Virus record (IMG/VR): IMGVR_UViG_3300027749_000058
Span: 1-64,000 of that record
Origin: a virus
Direction: 5' to 3' (one strand)
DNA length: 64,000 nucleotides
The position numbers were made by a program, and so were the translations under genes. The notes under the pieces are model-generated. The model made no database searches and had not been told where the DNA came from. It saw nothing but the letters and a program-made list of their open reading frames with translations. Of the stretch, positions 56,980 to 63,975 are shown piece after piece (position 1 is the stretch's first letter; every line of letters starts with the position of its first letter).

Positions 56980-57053
56980 GGACTTGTAGCTCACTCGGTT
57001 AGAGCGGCACACTCATAATGTGAAGGTAATAGGTTCGATTCCTATCTGGTCCA
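56980..57053 (+). tRNA. tRNA-Met (CAT) or tRNA-Ile2
   Basis: Acceptor GGACTTG/CTGGTCC with one T-T mismatch, D-stem GCTC/GAGC, anticodon loop CTCATAA, T-stem ATAGG/CCTAT. From sequence alone a CAT anticodon could be elongator Met or lysidine-modified Ile. Confidence 0.85.
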
Positions 57054-57056
57054 CAC

Positions 57057-57250
57057 GTTCCGAAACACAACAACGGATAATATGCCCAATATGATGAGAA
57101 ATGGAGTGATGTCCGTATGGGAACCTACATTGGAGTGGATGGGGATAACTTCAGGGAATATCATCCCGACCTCGTTAGGACGAAATGATTATTTCTAACT
57201 TGCCTTAGCAAGGACAGCCAAGATACCTGTAGTTGAATAAAATAGGGTAT
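57057..57250 (+). ncRNA. Dense multi-hairpin RNA region between tRNA-Met and tRNA-Gln
   Basis: GTTCC (57057-57061) with GGAAC (57120-57124), enclosing ACGGA with TCCGT; then GGGGAT with the ATC.TCCC at 57159-57166; GTTAG plus GAAAT with ATTTC plus TAAC (57174-57199); CTTGC with GCAAG (57199-57212); and GATACC with GGTATC (57222-57251). About 195 bases with no ORF and no promoter, so made from the tRNA precursor. Confidence 0.5.
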
Positions 57251-57257
57251 CATTTAT

Positions 57258-57328
57258 TGTATAGTAGTGTAACGGTAACACAACTTCCTTTGACGAAGTT
57301 ATTTTAAGTTCGAATCTTAACTATACAT
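57258..57328 (+). tRNA. tRNA-Gln (TTG)
   Basis: Perfect acceptor TGTATAG/CTATACA, D-stem GTGT/ACAC, anticodon stem ACTTC/GAAGT with loop CTTTGAC, T-stem TTAAG/CTTAA. Confidence 0.93.
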
Positions 57329-57330
57329 CA

Positions 57331-57975
57331 ATGAAGAAAGAAATTATAAATAAGGATTTCAGAGAATGTGAAATACCTGAAGGATTGGTTATTACCGATC
57401 CACCATACAATCAAGGATATTCATATAATGAATATAAAGACACCATGAGTGAAGAGGATTATATTGAGTTACTCTCAAAAATCCCAACACCATGTGTAAT
57501 AATTCATTATCCCGAAGAAACCATTAATTTACTACCAAAAGCATTAAAGGCAAAATGCGAACAAGTAGTTTGTTGGGTGTATAACTCAAATACGGGAAAA
57601 CAAAGTAGATTGATTAGTTGGTGGGGATGTAAACCTGATTTTAGGAAGGTTAGACAAGAATATAAAAACTTGAAAGATAAAAGAATTCAAGCCAGAATTG
57701 CTGAAGGTAAAACAGGTGCTAAACTATATGATTGGTGGGAGATAAATCAGGTAAAGAATGTTAGTAAAGAAAAAACTGAACATCCTTGTCAAATACCTGA
57801 AGAATTGATTAAAAAAATTATATTAACCACCGCCAAAGAAAATCAAACAATAATTGATGTTTTTGGAGGTAGCGGAACAACAAGTAAAGTTGCAAGTGAT
57901 TTGGGATTTGATTCAATCAGTTATGAGATTGATGAAAAGTATTGTGAAATCATTAAAAATAGACTAAATAAATAG
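57331..57975 (+). CDS. DNA adenine/cytosine N-methyltransferase
   Basis: 214 residues. Catalytic motif DPPY at 23-26 near the N-terminus and the SAM motif FGGSGTTSKVA near residue 184, the order of beta-class N4/N6 DNA methylases (N6_N4_Mtase). No partner nuclease is near it, so it is a solitary methylase that may protect phage DNA from host restriction. It begins two bases after tRNA-Gln. Confidence 0.9.
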   Translation: MKKEIINKDFRECEIPEGLVITDPPYNQGYSYNEYKDTMSEEDYIELLSKIPTPCVIIHYPEETINLLPKALKAKCEQVVCWVYNSNTGKQSRLISWWGCKPDFRKVRQEYKNLKDKRIQARIAEGKTGAKLYDWWEINQVKNVSKEKTEHPCQIPEELIKKIILTTAKENQTIIDVFGGSGTTSKVASDLGFDSISYEIDEKYCEIIKNRLNK

Positions 57976-57981
57976 TTTTAT

Positions 57982-58053
57982 GGTGTTTGAAGCATTAAGG
58001 TGATGCACTAGTTTGTGGAGCTAGAAAAGACGGGTCGGTACCGTCCTTACACC
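57982..58053 (+). tRNA. tRNA-His (GTG)
   Basis: Extra 5' G opposite discriminator C, the histidine mark. D-stem GCAT/ATGC, anticodon stem CTAGT/GCTAG with loop TTGTGGA, T-stem GACGG/CCGTC. The acceptor GTGTTTG/CTTACAC has two T-T mismatches. Confidence 0.82.
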
Positions 58054-58089
58054 CATATTTTTTTTCTTAGTATCATACTATTTATATGT

Positions 58090-58551
58090 ATGGAAAAAAA
58101 AGTAACTCTAACCAAAGAACAATTATTCAAGGTGATGAACTTGAATGAGGCTGAAAATAAAAAAGAAAAAAATGAAACATCTGATGTTGTTGATATGATT
58201 GCAACATTACTTCATTCAAGAAGCCAAACTCATATTTTTCATTGGCAAACAAAATCACAATCATCATTTGCTGAACATATGGCATTAGGAACTTATTATG
58301 ATGAAATTGTTGGACTAATTGATGGTATTGTTGAAAGTTATCAAGGAAAATATGAAATAATTACAGGATACAAAACAGTTGAAATGGTTGATTACAAATC
58401 AACAGAACAATTAATAAGTTACTTTAGAGAATTAGATAGCAATATTGAAAAAAATAGAAAGGGGATTAAAGAATCTTATATTCAAAATCAAATTGACGGA
58501 CTTCAAGAGTTAATTTTTTCTACATTATATAAATTAAGATTCTTGAAATAA
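58090..58551 (+). CDS. Tagged DUF5856-like protein (ferritin-like helical bundle)
   Basis: 153 residues from the ATG after the TATTTAT box at 58079 (the longer frame begins inside tRNA-His). N-terminus KKVTLTKEQLFKVMNLNEAE is a leader variant with L-N-E. The body (LLHSRSQTHIFHWQTKSQSSFAEHMALGTYYDEIVGLIDGIVESYQGKYEIITGY) matches a conserved phage family I know as DUF5856, whose HxxHW...E spacing recalls Dps/ferritin-like bundles. Confidence 0.75.
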   Translation: MEKKVTLTKEQLFKVMNLNEAENKKEKNETSDVVDMIATLLHSRSQTHIFHWQTKSQSSFAEHMALGTYYDEIVGLIDGIVESYQGKYEIITGYKTVEMVDYKSTEQLISYFRELDSNIEKNRKGIKESYIQNQIDGLQELIFSTLYKLRFLK

Positions 58552-58573
58552 GAATTAATTATTAAATAATTGA

Positions 58574-58609
58574 AAATCCCTCTAAATTAGTTGTTTAGGG
58601 GGATTTTTT
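58574..58609 (+). terminator. Intrinsic terminator
   Basis: AAATCCCTCTAAA with TTTAGGGGGATTT, T6. Confidence 0.85.
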
Positions 58610-58610
58610 A

Positions 58611-58618
58611 TATATTTG
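58611..58618 (+). promoter_or_regulatory. Host-type promoter TATATTTG
   Basis: Seven bases before the first stem of the RNA at 58626, directly after a terminator. Confidence 0.65.
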
Positions 58619-58625
58619 TATTCAG

Positions 58626-58774
58626 AGAGACAGAGAAGTTCTACAGAAGTAGATAGGGCGTCGCATAATATCGGGGTGGAACACAGGGTTCCTATACGTG
58701 ATGTAACCCGAGCCGTAAACCATTGTTATCCTTGTGATGACCGAATAAATAATCGGTTGGTTCTGTCTCTTTTT
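58626..58774 (+). ncRNA. ~145-nt structured RNA with its own promoter and terminal stem
   Basis: AGAGACAGA (58626-58634) pairs perfectly with TCTGTCTCT (58762-58770), followed by T4. Inside: TCTAC with GTAGA; a long stem TCGGG with CCCGA enclosing GGAAC with GTTCC; and ACCGA with TCGGT. The result is a multibranched RNA. It resembles no RNA family I can name; sequence checks against tmRNA, RNase P and 6S signatures by eye were negative. tRNA-Ile starts just behind it. Confidence 0.6.
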
Positions 58775-58776
58775 AT

Positions 58777-58848
58777 TGAAACGTAATTCAGTGGTAGAAT
58801 GCTATTCTGATACGATAGTCGTCGGCGGTTCGAATCCGCCCGTTTCAA
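58777..58848 (+). tRNA. tRNA-Ile (GAT)
   Basis: Perfect acceptor TGAAACG/CGTTTCA, D-stem ATTC/GAAT, anticodon stem CTATT/GATAG with loop CTGATAC, T-stem GGCGG/CCGCC. Confidence 0.93.
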
Positions 58849-58853
58849 CATTC

Positions 58854-58941
58854 GGAGAGTTGGGTGAGTGGTTTAAACCAGCAGTTTGCTAAACTGCCGT
58901 ATCTCTAAAGGATACCATTAGTTCAAATCTAATACTCTCCG
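58854..58941 (+). tRNA. tRNA-Ser (GCT)
   Basis: Perfect acceptor GGAGAGT/ACTCTCC, anticodon stem GCAGT/ACTGC with loop TTGCTAA, long variable arm GTATC/GATAC, T-stem ATTAG/CTAAT, discriminator G. Confidence 0.93.
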
Positions 58942-59047
58942 CAAAAAATTAGATAAAATTCACATAAAAATTGACTAAAACCAAAACTTTTACTATATTT
59001 ATAGTCTATTAAGTTTAAAAAACATTAAAAACAAAAAACAAACATTT

Positions 59048-59212
59048 ATGAAAAAAATCGTAGCATTATTTGCAATCGTAGCATTAGTTTCTTGCGGAAA
59101 CGGAACATCAACTCAAGTAAAATCTGATTCTTCTACTGTTGTAGTAGATTCAACTAAAACTGACTCTACAGTAGTTAAAGTAGATTCTGCAAAAGCCGAA
59201 AAAGTTAAATAA
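59048..59212 (+). CDS. Small lipoprotein
   Basis: 54 residues. Lipobox VALVSC (Cys16), then a Ser/Thr/Val/Lys-rich tail (two STVV segments). The A-rich stretch before the ATG resembles host ribosome-binding regions. It may have come from the host, or serve as a surface factor that blocks superinfection. Confidence 0.65.
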   Translation: MKKIVALFAIVALVSCGNGTSTQVKSDSSTVVVDSTKTDSTVVKVDSAKAEKVK

Positions 59213-59233
59213 TATAACTTTTTCTTAAAACAG

Positions 59234-59262
59234 AAAACCCATCTTACGATGGGTTTTTTTAT
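59234..59262. terminator. Bidirectional terminator
   Basis: AACCCATC with GATGGGTT over TTAC, T7; between convergent genes. Confidence 0.8.
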
Positions 59263-60473
59263 TTTAATAAGTTTTTAATTCTTTCTATATTTTCATCAAT
59301 TTTTTTACTACTCATACTATTTTTATTAAAGAAATTTTTAAGTTTAGGTTCTCCTCCCTTAGTCATTGATGGTATTTTATCATTTATTTTTTTACCTAAC
59401 CCAAGTATTTTTTTACCTATCCATGGGTAAAATGGATCATAATATTCTGTTTCTTTTTTATCCTTATCTTTGTCCTTATCTTTATCATCATCTTTCTTTT
59501 TATTTATATTATTAGTTGAAATTTCTTTATCTAAAATTATAGGTAAATTTAATTTAGTCCATGATTTATCGTATAATGAAACTGTTACATCAGAAGATGT
59601 TTTTCCTAAAATATCTCCCTTAAATATTTTTTGACCATCTCTAACTTCAGGGTTAGATATACCACAAAATAATAAATAATAAGTCTTATCTTCAATAGAA
59701 TGTTGAATTGTTATTTGATTAGGACAACGACCTTCAGAATGATAGTTATTAATTACACCATTAGTTGGTGATTTTATCTTAGTATTCGTACTACTTGGGA
59801 TAATAATTGAAGTATTATTACTTGAAATTCTATCACCTAATTTTGAATATATTTTTTCTTCTTTTATTCCGAGTTGTGATGCGGTATTTTGCAATGCTTT
59901 AACTGTTGCATCATTATAGTCTATATGACTAGTTCCGAATTGGTCATCGTTTGGTTGTTGTGTTGTTCCGGATTGTGTTGTTCCAGATTGTGGACTAGTT
60001 GCGACTGAGTTTCCTCCATTTGTGTTAGATACGTGAACATGATTATCATGACCTTTAAATCCAAACGTTAAAACAGCTTTAGGATTTCCTGTTTCTGAAT
60101 TTTTTACATATCCCATTTTAACCAATGCATTTACAAATTGGTCTGCATCTGATCTATTTGCGAGACTAACATTTTTACCATTAATCATTGCAATATCAAC
60201 TGCATTTCCACTTGGATGTCTTGAAGGAAGACTTTCATGACCTGATTGAGCTGTAGTAATACTAACATTAACATTCGCAGCTTTAGCTGCGTCTTGGACA
60301 TCTTTTAAAAGTTGTTGATTAATATTATCTCTTGATGGATAACTATTTGCTCCGTCTCTAAAATCTACATTGGGACCAGGGTCAATAGCTTCTGTTGCCA
60401 AGTCTTTTTTAAAATCTCTTTTTAAATCTGAAAGAATATCGTAAGTCTCATTAATTTTTTTAATTTCAATCAT
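59259..60473 (-). CDS. M15-type D-Ala-D-Ala carboxypeptidase with degenerate M23-like domain
   Basis: 404 residues. Residues about 50-155 form an M15 peptidase: SGHESLPSRHPSGNAVDIAM (His86, Asp93) and FGFKGHDNHVHVS (last zinc His). It should cut peptide cross-links of peptidoglycan. Residues about 235-310 (IKSPTNGVINNYHSEGRCPNQITIQHS, KGDILGKTSSDVTVSLYD) look like an LytM/M23 barrel without its metal ligands. Then a Lys/Asp repeat and a helical end (SKKIDENIERIKNLLK). No signal peptide. TATTTAT box on the minus strand just upstream. Confidence 0.83.
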   Translation of the reverse strand: MIEIKKINETYDILSDLKRDFKKDLATEAIDPGPNVDFRDGANSYPSRDNINQQLLKDVQDAAKAANVNVSITTAQSGHESLPSRHPSGNAVDIAMINGKNVSLANRSDADQFVNALVKMGYVKNSETGNPKAVLTFGFKGHDNHVHVSNTNGGNSVATSPQSGTTQSGTTQQPNDDQFGTSHIDYNDATVKALQNTASQLGIKEEKIYSKLGDRISSNNTSIIIPSSTNTKIKSPTNGVINNYHSEGRCPNQITIQHSIEDKTYYLLFCGISNPEVRDGQKIFKGDILGKTSSDVTVSLYDKSWTKLNLPIILDKEISTNNINKKKDDDKDKDKDKDKKETEYYDPFYPWIGKKILGLGKKINDKIPSMTKGGEPKLKNFFNKNSMSSKKIDENIERIKNLLK

Positions 60474-60503
60474 ATTAATAAATACTACGATATTAGATAA
60501 AAA

Positions 60504-60524
60504 AAAACCGAGGTAACTCGGTTT
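60504..60524 (-). terminator. Intrinsic terminator
   Basis: AACCGAG with CTCGGTT, T-run on the minus strand after the DUF2061 gene. Confidence 0.75.
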
Positions 60525-60885
60525 ATCTATTTGAAGAATAATTTAATACTTTCTTTTGTGTTGGTTGATTCAAATTAGTAGGTTCTTTACTAAATGTTTC
60601 AGATTGAACTTGGTCTAATACTTTTGTCTCAACCTCATTTAATTGAACCTTTTTTGACTTTGGTTTTTTATCCTCAATTAAACCAAATTTAATCCATCTA
60701 TACCATATCCTTTCATGAAAATAATATATTACAGGTTTAAATATCATTTCAGCAACTCCAAACGCCGCTCCAATTTTAATACTACCAGTTATACACCACA
60801 TAATTAAAAATCCGGCAAATGTGCTAATAATTCTATAACTTATTGTTTTTCCTATATGCCTTTTGGTTGATACTTTATAACTCAT
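60523..60885 (-). CDS. DUF2061 membrane protein
   Basis: 120 residues. KRHIGKTISYRIISTFAGFLIMWCITGSIKIGAAFGVAEMIFKPVIYYFHERIWYRWIKFG is the complete DUF2061 pattern with two membrane spans. A Lys/Glu/Gln-rich tail follows. Function unknown in bacteria and phages. Confidence 0.88.
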   Translation of the reverse strand: MSYKVSTKRHIGKTISYRIISTFAGFLIMWCITGSIKIGAAFGVAEMIFKPVIYYFHERIWYRWIKFGLIEDKKPKSKKVQLNEVETKVLDQVQSETFSKEPTNLNQPTQKKVLNYSSNR

Positions 60886-60927
60886 ATTGAATAATTATCA
60901 TGAAAATTGAATTATGTGTTCACGGAC

Positions 60928-60995
60928 TGGTGAGATATTATATTTCGGAGTGAACTTTCTTTCACCGACGCAGTCGATTACCACCAGTTTAACCA
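60928..60995. ncRNA. Structured intergenic element
   Basis: ACTGGTG pairs with CACCAGT at the ends; inside, TCGG plus GTGAA pairs with TTCAC plus CGA. The strand is unclear. It fills most of the 119-base gap between two minus-strand genes and may be an RNA element of the upstream region of DUF2061. Confidence 0.4.
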
Positions 60996-61004
60996 TTTTG
61001 AAAT

Positions 61005-61193
61005 TTAAGACTTTTTATTTTCCTCCATCTCAATTCTGTTTTTTAAATCTAATTCAATAATTTTATTTTTCCACTCTTTCCAAATCTCAAAATCTTGTAA
61101 ATTTTGAATTGTCTTCTCATGTAGTAAAACAAATCCCTCAGGAGCAACTCCTGAATATCTATTCTTAACTATCTCATTTATTGATATCTTCAT
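61005..61193 (-). CDS. Hypothetical small protein
   Basis: 62 residues, charged helix: YSGVAPEGFVLLHEKTIQNLQDFEIWKEWKNKI. Overlaps the HAD gene by 20 bases, so probably expressed with it. Confidence 0.6.
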   Translation of the reverse strand: MKISINEIVKNRYSGVAPEGFVLLHEKTIQNLQDFEIWKEWKNKIIELDLKNRIEMEENKKS

Positions 61194-61782
61194 TTAATTT
61201 TTTGATTATTTTATCTTTTAACCCTGTTTGTTTTAATCCTTCTCCACTCTTAGTTAAAAAGAAATTGTCAACTGGTTTTAATCCACCTTGTCTTAAATCC
61301 AAATCGTCAATTGCGATGAATTCAGTTACATTATAATCCTTAACAAATTTATCAACCTCAAAAAATCGATTTCTTTCTAAATCAAAAGATGATTTTAAAT
61401 TTTCGGTTACAAATTTAGGTGAACGGATTACACCATTTTCCTTAAAAATAGTGTCTAATTGTGATAAATCCCAATGTAATTTCCAATCTGAACTAAGAAC
61501 GATGACCGCTTCAGTTTTCTCTAATATTTCGTTAAAAACTTTAACACATCCTTTATCAAATCCGTACGGTACTCTTAATTCTTTCGCCCAATCATTGTTT
61601 TGACTAAATTTATTTCGGTTTCCCATAAATTGTTTATCGGTAGCCAATACACCATCTATGTCTAAAAATATTACTTTCATATTTGTTAATTTTTGTATAT
61701 GTTCACTAATAGTAAGTTCTTCACATTTCCAACACCATTCATTATCTTGTGTGTCCCAAATATGTCTATCGCATTTTGCCAT
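61174..61782 (-). CDS. HAD phosphatase of the Swiss-Army-Knife RNA-repair type
   Basis: 202 residues. After a Cys/His-rich start (CDRHIWDTQDNEWCWKCE, a possible zinc site) comes the HAD core: FLDIDGVLA (nucleophile Asp41, acid Asp43), AVIVLSSDWKLHW (motif II) and FIAIDDLDLR (motif IV). The pattern matches HAD domains described in RNA-repair proteins, which remove 3'-phosphates or cyclic phosphates from RNA ends. It would complement the ligase and kinase at 38434 and 39768. Confidence 0.78.
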   Translation of the reverse strand: MAKCDRHIWDTQDNEWCWKCEELTISEHIQKLTNMKVIFLDIDGVLATDKQFMGNRNKFSQNNDWAKELRVPYGFDKGCVKVFNEILEKTEAVIVLSSDWKLHWDLSQLDTIFKENGVIRSPKFVTENLKSSFDLERNRFFEVDKFVKDYNVTEFIAIDDLDLRQGGLKPVDNFFLTKSGEGLKQTGLKDKIIKKLNEDINK

Positions 61783-61858
61783 AATGTAAAGATACGATAT
61801 TTATATTAAAATACCAAGGTTATTTAACCTATAAAATTTAAACAGTAATAAATGGAAG

Positions 61859-62083
61859 ATGGAGATAAACAGAAAAACGTGGAGAGGAACCTTTCAGGAG
61901 AATCTTTCTCAAATATTTTTAATGCTGGCACTGTTTTTCAATCCTTTTGGATTCGATGCCGTTCAATATTCCCTAATATTACTGACAGGCAGTTTATGGA
62001 AAGCGAACTTCGTCTTGTATTGTATAGCGGGAGTATTTTTTGGTTGTTATATCTACTTTCGCAGATTATCTAAAAAAAATTAA
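61859..62083 (+). CDS. Small membrane protein
   Basis: 74 residues with two membrane spans (IFLMLALFFNPFGFDAVQYSLILL; VLYCIAGVFFGCYIYF). This frame is preferred over the overlapping one at 61852, which gives a scrambled composition. Ends four bases inside the convergent gene. Confidence 0.62.
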   Translation: MEINRKTWRGTFQENLSQIFLMLALFFNPFGFDAVQYSLILLTGSLWKANFVLYCIAGVFFGCYIYFRRLSKKN

Positions 62084-63573
62084 AGAGCTCTTAATTCACC
62101 ATTTTTAAATGATTCAAAATTTGGACCAGGTATTATAATAAAACGTCTACCTTCTCTTTTGTATTGGATAATACCTGCCAAAACAGCGGCAGAAAAGAAT
62201 GATGAATATTGACCATCCCACCTACTTGCCGCTGAAAATTCAGAACTTCCTGGTCTGGCATATTCTTTTTTACCATCAACAACTCTTGATTTAAGAGTAC
62301 CGATATATTCCAAGAAATCTAATTTTGTTCCATTATCATATCCCGCATCTAAATAATCAACCATTTTTTTAATCATTCCTTTGTTTTTACCAAAGGTATA
62401 ACCGCTATTTGGTTTGTTCCAAACTTTTGATGTTTCTGTACCAGATGCTTTTCGAACAAGTTTTGGGTTATTTTGAACATGTGTTAATATTCTGCTGCCA
62501 ATATGTTTTCTAATTCCTTCGGCCATTTGAGAAATAGTGTTTTGAATAATGTAAGTTGAATCAATTCCCCATTCTTCTAAACCGAGGTCTACATGATATG
62601 GTGTATTATCGTCACTCATAAACCCTATACTAGCAGTAAATGACTTAGTATCTTTAGTATCATATTTAATAAACATTTGATATTCATCAAAGAATCTGTT
62701 AGTACTCTTTGAATCAATTAATGATACTGTAACCATACCTCCAGAACGTCCAAAATCAAAATTAGGAATATTTTCAAATCCTCTTACAAATACTGATAAA
62801 GTATAAGTTGATTGTAAATAATTTTTAATGTCTACTGAGGTGTAACCCATTGAGTTAAAAACTGATATTAATAGTTTGGAAGTACCACTTGTTCTAATTA
62901 TTTCATAATCTTTGTTAATTGCATCTATTATTTCAGGAAATGCGTAATTCATAACATCAATTTCTCTTTGGTTCATTGGTACGTCTTGAGAATCATAATA
63001 TCTTGTATGTCCTTCATTATCAAAATGAATTGCAATTTTTGAATAAGTTCTGTTTGTGGAATTGTCTTTGTTAATAATAAAATAAAGGGCTTGGTTACCT
63101 TGAGTATATCTTCCAAAATGTCCTGAGCTATGTGAGGATACACACCATTTTGTGTTGTAACCGTATTTACAGGAAGCTTCCTCGGTTTTTGGTTTTATAA
63201 CTAAAAACTTATTATCTTCGTAAATCTTATCAGCTTGTTTTTCTAATTCTTTCTCTTTTTCTTTCTCATGAAATGGTTTTAAAGCTTCTTCCAATTCAGA
63301 AAAAGTATTGTATTGATTGATATCTTTCTTTTTTAATTGAGATTGGTATTTGTCAAAATCTTTTACTAAATCAACGGCAATATCAACATTCATGTCAATA
63401 TCCGAATTTGGGTCTAAAACCTTTAAGATAAAATCTGTGTATTTGTGATTAAAATCTTGTAAATCAGAAATACCCAACACAAAGTCTAACACTTCATCAT
63501 CAAACTTGCTTGAATATTTTTTCTTTAAATCTTCTTTTCTACCTTCTTTAACAAGGATTGATATTAATTTCAT
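62080..63573 (-). CDS. Tagged KYGxxTxWC-domain protein
   Basis: 497 residues. Leader MKLISILVKEGRKEDLKKK with V-K-E. The first half has the domain shared with the 32088 gene (CKYGYNTKWCVSSHSSGHF, QALYFIINKD). The second half is unrelated to it and ends with SSEFSAASRWDGQYSSFFSAAVLAG, perhaps a winged-helix-like unit. TATTTAT on the minus strand just before the start. Confidence 0.68.
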   Translation of the reverse strand: MKLISILVKEGRKEDLKKKYSSKFDDEVLDFVLGISDLQDFNHKYTDFILKVLDPNSDIDMNVDIAVDLVKDFDKYQSQLKKKDINQYNTFSELEEALKPFHEKEKEKELEKQADKIYEDNKFLVIKPKTEEASCKYGYNTKWCVSSHSSGHFGRYTQGNQALYFIINKDNSTNRTYSKIAIHFDNEGHTRYYDSQDVPMNQREIDVMNYAFPEIIDAINKDYEIIRTSGTSKLLISVFNSMGYTSVDIKNYLQSTYTLSVFVRGFENIPNFDFGRSGGMVTVSLIDSKSTNRFFDEYQMFIKYDTKDTKSFTASIGFMSDDNTPYHVDLGLEEWGIDSTYIIQNTISQMAEGIRKHIGSRILTHVQNNPKLVRKASGTETSKVWNKPNSGYTFGKNKGMIKKMVDYLDAGYDNGTKLDFLEYIGTLKSRVVDGKKEYARPGSSEFSAASRWDGQYSSFFSAAVLAGIIQYKREGRRFIIIPGPNFESFKNGELRAL

Positions 63574-63594
63574 ACAAATAAATATACCAATAAG

Positions 63595-63945
63595 TTACTT
63601 CCAAAGAAATTGGATTGATAATATTATAAAACATAAGAATAGACATACTGATGTTTTTAATGTTAAAGGTTCTTTGAGTAGAAACCAAGACATTGCAGTA
63701 AAAACTATAACACCCAAACTAAACCCTATTAGACGATTTGGCCACGTTTGTCCTCCCCACAGTTCGACCATTGTTCTGCTTGCCATAATGACGTAATACC
63801 CTATAGGAATCCCTAATATTGCCATAATCATTGGGTTGTCTTTTATCCATTTATTAAAGAGATGTCCTTGTAGTTGGTAAAATGTGAAAACTTGCGACAC
63901 TAAATAAACAAATAAGACAAAAAAAATTGATGATACCTTATTCAT
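63595..63945 (-). CDS. Four-span membrane protein, SMR/DMT-like
   Basis: 116 residues from MNKVSS. Four hydrophobic segments, with GVIVFTAMSWFLLKEPLTLKTSVCLFLCFIILSIQFLW at the end, which resembles small multidrug-resistance or drug/metabolite transporter helices. Charged transport residues cannot be placed with confidence. Confidence 0.6.
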   Translation of the reverse strand: MNKVSSIFFVLFVYLVSQVFTFYQLQGHLFNKWIKDNPMIMAILGIPIGYYVIMASRTMVELWGGQTWPNRLIGFSLGVIVFTAMSWFLLKEPLTLKTSVCLFLCFIILSIQFLWK

Positions 63946-63975
63946 TTTGTAATGATAATAAAATAAATGAAATAA

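Noticed and set aside
56558-57012. ORFs on both strands across tRNA-Trp, tRNA-Tyr and tRNA-Met
   Set aside because: They cover clear tRNA genes; frames are open only by chance.
55253-58776. tmRNA, RNase P RNA or 6S RNA in the tRNA cluster
   Set aside because: No tag ORF with Ala-type acceptor, no RNase P core signatures, and no long interrupted 6S-type hairpin could be found by eye.
61852-62073. ORF of 73 residues overlapping the membrane protein at 61859
   Set aside because: The alternative frame gives two clean membrane spans; this one does not resemble a natural protein.
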